Position numbers and translations under genes: made by a program | The notes under the pieces: model-generated | Seen by the model: the letters and a program-made list of their open reading frames with translations, nothing else | Told to the model about the DNA's origin: nothing | The model's database searches: none | In this document: positions 59,681-64,000 of the stretch, piece by piece | Layout: each line of letters starts with the position of its first letter | How positions within the stretch are numbered: position 1 is the first letter of the stretch | From: Paracoccus xiamenensis | GTDB taxonomy: Bacteria > Pseudomonadota > Alphaproteobacteria > Rhodobacterales > Rhodobacteraceae | Direction: 5' to 3' | Assembly (NCBI RefSeq): GCF_011308835.1 | Contig: NZ_JAAOHY010000008.1 | Span: forward strand, 86,654 to 150,653 | Length of the DNA: 64,000 bases

Positions 59681-60751
59681 ATGCCAACGCAATTTCGCCT
59701 TTTCCGGCTGCTTTTCATCGCACTGATTGGCGGCGCGATTGCGTTGCTGGCCGCATGCGCAAGCAGTCCGTCGCCCGAGCGGTTGGGTTTTCGGCATGGT
59801 GAAGACCTGCTTGCCGGTCAATTGCTGTTGCCCGATGCCGCTGGACCCTATCCTGCGGTGATATTCGTGCATGGCGATGGGGCGCTGCCTTGGGATGCGC
59901 ACGGCTATTACCGGCCGTTCATGCAGGCGCTGAACGATGCGGGCTTTGCGGTCTATTCCTGGGACAAGCCGGGCGTCGGCGATTCAACCGGAAACTGGTT
60001 GCGCCAGTCAATGCAGGGCAGGGCGGATGAGGTTGCCGCCGCCACCGCCGCTTTGCGCCAAGACAGCCGGATACGGCCTGACGCGATAGGGCTGTTGGGC
60101 TTCAGTCAGGCGGGTTGGGTCATGCCCAAGGCCATCGCTGACGATCCGGAACTCGCCTTCATGATCTCCGTATCCGGCGCCATCAACTGGATTGAACAAT
60201 CGCAATACATGACCCGGAACAGGATGCACCTGCAGGGTGCCACTGAGGCAGAAGTATCAGAGGCCCTCAGGTTCGACCGTCTGCTGGTTGGGCTGATGGA
60301 AGCGGATGCAAGCCATGAGGCCTATCTCGATTTCATGAAAGAAGCGCCTGCTTGCTGCCGGGACCAGATGGGCGCGGATCGGTGGACCTTTGCGAAGTTG
60401 AACCTTCGCAGCGATGCGAAAGAAGACCTGCGCAAGGTGGATGTGCCTGTCCTTGCCGTTTTCGGGAACAGGGACTTGAACGTTGATTTTTCGCAAAGCG
60501 CCCGAGTCTATGAAAGGATCCTCGCGCGGACGCCGGGGGCGGTTGAGGTCGTCGTTCTTCCCGACGCGGACCATTCCCTGCTGCCGACCAAATCGGACCG
60601 GCTGGTCTCTGTCGGCTGGGGGCTGACCCGCCGGATCATCTCGATCGGGTTCTTTGGTGCGGATGCCTTTGCGGACGGCGCGGTGGGCTTGGTTGCCGAC
60701 TGGGCGGCAGGCCTGGGTCTGGGCGATCAGGAACCCATTGCCGCGCGCTGA
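59681..60751 (+). CDS. Alpha/beta hydrolase lipoprotein in efflux operon
   Basis: A 356-residue predicted lipoprotein (signal with LLAACASSP lipobox) with an alpha/beta hydrolase fold of the dienelactone/S9-peptidase-like group. The nucleophile Ser lies in LLGFSQAGWVMPKA; AVFGNRDLNVDFSQSA holds the probable Asp and DADHSLLPT the His. It precedes the membrane-fusion and RND genes by 34 bases, so it may act on a compound that the pump exports. The substrate is unknown. Confidence 0.82.
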   Translation: MPTQFRLFRLLFIALIGGAIALLAACASSPSPERLGFRHGEDLLAGQLLLPDAAGPYPAVIFVHGDGALPWDAHGYYRPFMQALNDAGFAVYSWDKPGVGDSTGNWLRQSMQGRADEVAAATAALRQDSRIRPDAIGLLGFSQAGWVMPKAIADDPELAFMISVSGAINWIEQSQYMTRNRMHLQGATEAEVSEALRFDRLLVGLMEADASHEAYLDFMKEAPACCRDQMGADRWTFAKLNLRSDAKEDLRKVDVPVLAVFGNRDLNVDFSQSARVYERILARTPGAVEVVVLPDADHSLLPTKSDRLVSVGWGLTRRIISIGFFGADAFADGAVGLVADWAAGLGLGDQEPIAAR

Positions 60752-60785
60752 GCAGAAAAGAACACGAAAAAAACAAGGCTCAGAC

Positions 60786-61919
60786 ATGCACGAGAAGCCA
60801 AAGGCAAGAAGACGGCAATGGTTGTGGCTCGCCATTTCTGTCGTCATCCTGATCGGTGTCGTTCTGGTGCTGCTGGACATCGACGATACCGTAGATGTCC
60901 AGCCCGCCGTGCAAATGCCGCCGCCCGTTGTTTCCGTCATCACCGTCGCGCCCCAGACGGTTCAGGCAGAGGTTTCGGCCTTCGCAGAGGTTCGCCCGCG
61001 TTGGGATGCTGAACTGAGGGCCAGCGTGACGGGCCGTATTCTGACCGTCCACGATGCGGCCCTTGCCGGGACACGCGTCAGTCGGGGCGATCCGCTGTTC
61101 TCTATCGAGAAGTCGCAATATGAAAGCGCGGTCGCCTCGGCAGAGATGGAACTGGCACAGGCACAGCTAGAGCTGCTGCGCGCCGGGAACGATGTCCGTG
61201 TCGCCCGCAAACAGTTCGAGCGCGAGGGGCGAAAGCCACCGGCAGAACTGGCGATCCGGTTGCCACAGCTTCGCGTGGCGGAAAAGGCGGTTGCCGTTGC
61301 GCAGGCCCGGCTGAAGGCAGCCCGGCAGGAACTGGCCGAGACCGAGGTGACCGCGCCGTTTTCAGGCTTCGTCGTCAAGCGCAGCGCCAGCCTTGGCCAA
61401 TCCGTTAGTGCGGGTGAACCGCTGGCCCAGTTGGCAGATGACCGGCAATTCGAACTGATCGTCGAAATCAGCCAGGCCGATTGGGAGCTTTTGGAACAGC
61501 CATTAACCGACAGGACGGCGAAGCTGTATCATCCAGACGGCCGGTCATTGGGTGAGGCAACTATTCGCGGCGGCGGCGGATTTCTGAATCCGAAAACCCG
61601 TCAGATCCGCCTGTTTCTTGACGTTGCGGGTCCGCGTGGCCGGATTCTTTCCGGCGACCTTCTGCGCGTAGTAATTCCCGGCCGTTCCATCGCGAACACG
61701 CTGACGCTTCCCGAAAGCGTGCTGACGCGCGAGGGCTTTGTCTGGCTGGTCGATGAAGGCAACCTGTTGCAGCGGATAAGCCCCAAGATCCTGTTCCGCG
61801 CGGACGGTACGCTGACGATTGCCAGCCCGGACGGCGCCGCAAGCCTGCGCGTGGCAAGAAACCCGCTTGCCTATTTTCTTCCGGGTCAGGCCGTGACCCC
61901 GCAAGAGGTTGGGGGCTAG
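60786..61919 (+). CDS. RND efflux membrane-fusion (periplasmic adaptor) protein
   Basis: A 377-residue HlyD/AcrA-family adaptor. One N-terminal transmembrane anchor (LWLAISVVILIGVVLVLL), then the lipoyl halves around a long helical hairpin (EMELAQAQLELLRAGNDV to VAQARLKAARQELAETEV) with TAPFSGFVVKRSASLGQSVSAGEPL, a beta barrel and a C-terminal domain. ATG 60786 follows AAGG. It links the inner-membrane RND pump encoded next to an outer-membrane channel that is not encoded here. Confidence 0.88.
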   Translation: MHEKPKARRRQWLWLAISVVILIGVVLVLLDIDDTVDVQPAVQMPPPVVSVITVAPQTVQAEVSAFAEVRPRWDAELRASVTGRILTVHDAALAGTRVSRGDPLFSIEKSQYESAVASAEMELAQAQLELLRAGNDVRVARKQFEREGRKPPAELAIRLPQLRVAEKAVAVAQARLKAARQELAETEVTAPFSGFVVKRSASLGQSVSAGEPLAQLADDRQFELIVEISQADWELLEQPLTDRTAKLYHPDGRSLGEATIRGGGGFLNPKTRQIRLFLDVAGPRGRILSGDLLRVVIPGRSIANTLTLPESVLTREGFVWLVDEGNLLQRISPKILFRADGTLTIASPDGAASLRVARNPLAYFLPGQAVTPQEVGG

Positions 61920-61922
61920 GCC

Positions 61923-63944
61923 ATGCAAGCCTTGACATCATGGTTTATCCGCAACCCGGTCGCGGCCAATCTGCTGATGGCGCTGATCCTGTTTCTTGGC
62001 GCGCAAACGCTGTTCGGCATTCGGATCGAGGGCTTTCCGCGTATCCCGCCGGAAAGTGTCACCGTCTCGATCACTTACCCGGATGCGACCGCCGAACAGG
62101 TGGATGAACTGATAACCCAGAAAGTCGAACAATCACTTGAGGGGCTGGAGGGCGTGCGCAGCATCACCTCGCGGTCAGAGGCGGGCCTTAGCACGATCAC
62201 CGTTCGCCGCGCCGGTGGCCAGCAGTTGCAACAGGTGCTGGACCGGGTGCGAATTCGCATCGACGGCCTTACCGATTTGCCTGCAAATGCACGCCGTCCT
62301 TTGATCGAGGCATCGGGTTTCGACTTTCCGGCGCTTTATGTGAACCTGCATGGCGACGCTGACCCTGCCACCCTTCAGGCGCTGGCTGAACGGCTGAAGG
62401 AGGAACTGCTGGCCCAGCCCGAACTGTCGCGGCTGAACATCTGGGGGCTGATCCCGCGCGAAATGCGGATCGAGATCGACCCCGATCGCCTGCGCCACTA
62501 TGGCCTGACGCTTGAAGATGTCACCGCGACCATCCGGCAGAACTCGCTGAACTTCGAAGCCGGAGAATTGCGGACAAATGCCGGCACGATCTTTCTGCGT
62601 GCGGACAACAGGGCAAGATACGCCCCTGAATACGCGGCACTGCCGGTTATTGAACGTGACAACGGCGCGGTCGTGTCCGTGGGGGATATCGCCACGATCC
62701 ATGACGGCTTTGTGGGTGGCGATTTCCTGTTCCGCCTGAATGGCAACCCGACAGTCGGCATGGAAATCCTGATCGGCCAGAAAGAGAACCTGCTGGATGT
62801 CAGCCGTGTCGTGCGCGCCACGGTCGAGGATTTCAGCCGTCAATTGCCGCCGCAGATACAGGCCGAAATCTGGGGCGACAGTGCGGGCTATATCGCCGAC
62901 CGGCTGGAATTGCTGCGCTCTAACGGGGTGCAGGGGCTGATCCTTGTGGCGCTGATGCTCTCGGTCTTTCTGAACGTGCGGCTGGCGCTTTGGGTGGCGA
63001 TGGGGATTCCGATTTCCGTCATGGGGGCCATTGCGGTCGCAGGGTCGAAATGGGTCGATTATTCGCTGAACGATGTCACCACATTCGGGCTTATCATCGC
63101 GCTTGGCATCCTTGTGGACGACGCCGTCGTCGTCGGCGAAAGCGTTTTCGAGGAACGGCACAAGGAACCCGATCCGATCATCGGGACCGAGCGCGGCGTC
63201 AATCAGGTCGCGGTTGCAACGGTCTTCGGCGTGTTGACGACCATCGCCGCTTTCTTTCCGATGCTGCTGATCGACAACCCGTTGGGCAAGGCGCTGGCCG
63301 CGTTTTCGGGCATCGTCATTCTGGCGCTGATCTTCTCGCTGATCGAAAGCAAGTTCATCCTGCCCGCCCATCTGGCGCATGTCCCGCTGACGCGGCGGCG
63401 GCGCTATCTGGTGACGCGGCTTTGGGCGAGGGTGCAGGATGGGGCGCAAGGCGGCCTCAGTTGGTTTCGCGACAGGATCTATGCGCCCGTCCTCGTGACT
63501 TCGGTGCGGCATCGGTATGGGGTTCTGATCCTGTTCATCGCCGCGATTTTGCTGGGGCTTGGCCTGATGGTTAAGGGCAAGATCAAGACCGTGTTCTTTC
63601 CCGATGTGCCCGGACAGGTCATTACGGTTAATCTGGAAATGGACGCCCGCGCGCCGTTTGCATTGACACGCGCCAATATCGACCGGATCGAGGCCGCAGC
63701 CAATGACCTGAATGCCGAACTCGCGGCGGAAACCGGTATGGATAGCCCGCCAATCAAGACCATCTTCACCATTATCAATGACGCAGGCAGCGCGCAGATT
63801 TTCGCGGAACTGCTGCCCGTGGCGCAGCGCCCGAAGGTTCCCATTCTGGATGTCGTGTCGGCATGGCGTAACAGAGTGGGTGAGAACGGCGGTGCGAAAT
63901 TAGTCCACGTTAGCGGCGGCATGGTGCTGCTGCGGGCGGCGTAA
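61923..63944 (+). pseudogene. RND efflux permease, 3' third replaced by insertion-sequence DNA
   Basis: The open frame covers 673 residues, against about 1,020-1,050 for AcrB-type pumps. The first helix (AANLLMALILFLGAQTLFG), the first periplasmic domain, helices 2-6 and the proton-relay GILVDDAVVVGESVFEE are intact, and the second half begins with FFPDVPGQVITVNLEMDAR. Similarity ends at VSAWRNRVGE, residue about 652. The last 17 or so residues and the TAA come from sequence that looks like an IS21-like end, so the product would lack helices 8-12 and be inactive. It might be a sequencing-strain event. Confidence 0.8.
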
Positions 63945-64000
63945 AAGTCGTCCACCTATTGCCTTTCTGCGTCAGCAGGGAGGGCGTGAGGATTTACAGC
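63893..64000 (+). mobile_element. Left end of an IS21-like insertion sequence (continues beyond window)
   Basis: The RND reading frame stops resembling its family near 63893, where TGCGAAATTAGTCCACGTTA begins with the 5'-TG typical of IS21 ends. GTCCACGTTAGC (63903) and GTCCACCTATTGCC (63950) are the repeated subterminal units expected there. At 63986 an AGGGAGGGC ribosome site precedes GTG AGG ATT TAC AGC (VRIYS), like the MEIYxxIRR start of IstA transposases. The rest lies outside the window, so family assignment is provisional. Confidence 0.55.

Noticed and set aside
62175..63512. 445-residue minus-strand open frame
   Set aside because: It is antisense to the RND permease and has no recognisable domain.

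Overview
The window is a GC-rich, densely packed alphaproteobacterial chromosome segment. The gene families (PQQ alcohol dehydrogenase island with PedF-type cytochrome, phn C-P lyase operon, TRAP binding protein, CoA-ester C5 pathway, NosR/ApbE pair) and the many ATGA/TGATG start-stop overlaps suggest Rhodobacterales, probably a Paracoccus-like genus. That assignment is inference; there is no rRNA gene in the window to confirm it. I saw no tRNA, rRNA or CRISPR array.

Region 1 (1-7127): the 3' part of a flavoprotein reductase/dehydrogenase, a small SRPBCC protein, then a haem-uptake unit: FecI-type sigma factor, FecR-type anti-sigma factor, STN-domain TonB receptor and biliverdin-forming haem oxygenase. 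Region 2 (7281-16573): an amino-sugar operon with a good sigma70 promoter overlapped by a GntR operator, followed by the GntR regulator, a SIS protein, a sugar ABC transporter (binding protein, two permeases, ATPase), an FGGY kinase, nagB and nagA. Region 3 (16647-24975): an orphan TRAP binding protein behind a long inverted repeat, a convergent class I fumarase/mesaconase with a LysR regulator, and a divergent operon of acyl-CoA dehydrogenase, class III CoA transferase, MaoC-like hydratase, CitE-like lyase and alpha/beta hydrolase. Together they fit C5-dicarboxylate (mesaconate, methylsuccinate or itaconate) breakdown to acetyl-CoA and pyruvate.

Region 4 (25126-44629) is a periplasmic alcohol-oxidation island. 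It holds a response regulator, a FIST sensor and a hybrid kinase on the minus strand. Next come aldehyde dehydrogenase, DUF779, a NosR-like flavoprotein/ferredoxin and its ApbE flavin transferase. A quinoprotein-associated binding protein and cytochrome c550 follow on the minus strand. After them are a five-gene PQQ-associated ABC-2 system, a NitT/TauT-type ABC system and finally the PQQ alcohol dehydrogenase, which carries the Asp-x-Asp signature of lanthanide-dependent enzymes. Three intergenic regions in the island share a CGACC-N2-GGTCG inverted repeat followed by an ATATG tail, the best candidate for the regulon's operator.

Region 5 (44754-56297): a phosphonate operon, phnCDEE plus a hexapeptide acetyltransferase, phnF on the opposite strand, then phnGHIJKLNM, with Pho-box-like repeats before phnC and phnG. 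Region 6 (56298-64000): two 5'-truncated AraC remnants back to back, a DUF2147 lipoprotein, a two-component system, and an efflux operon (lipoprotein hydrolase, membrane-fusion protein, RND pump). The RND gene breaks off about two thirds through, at what looks like the left end of an IS21-like insertion sequence running off the window.
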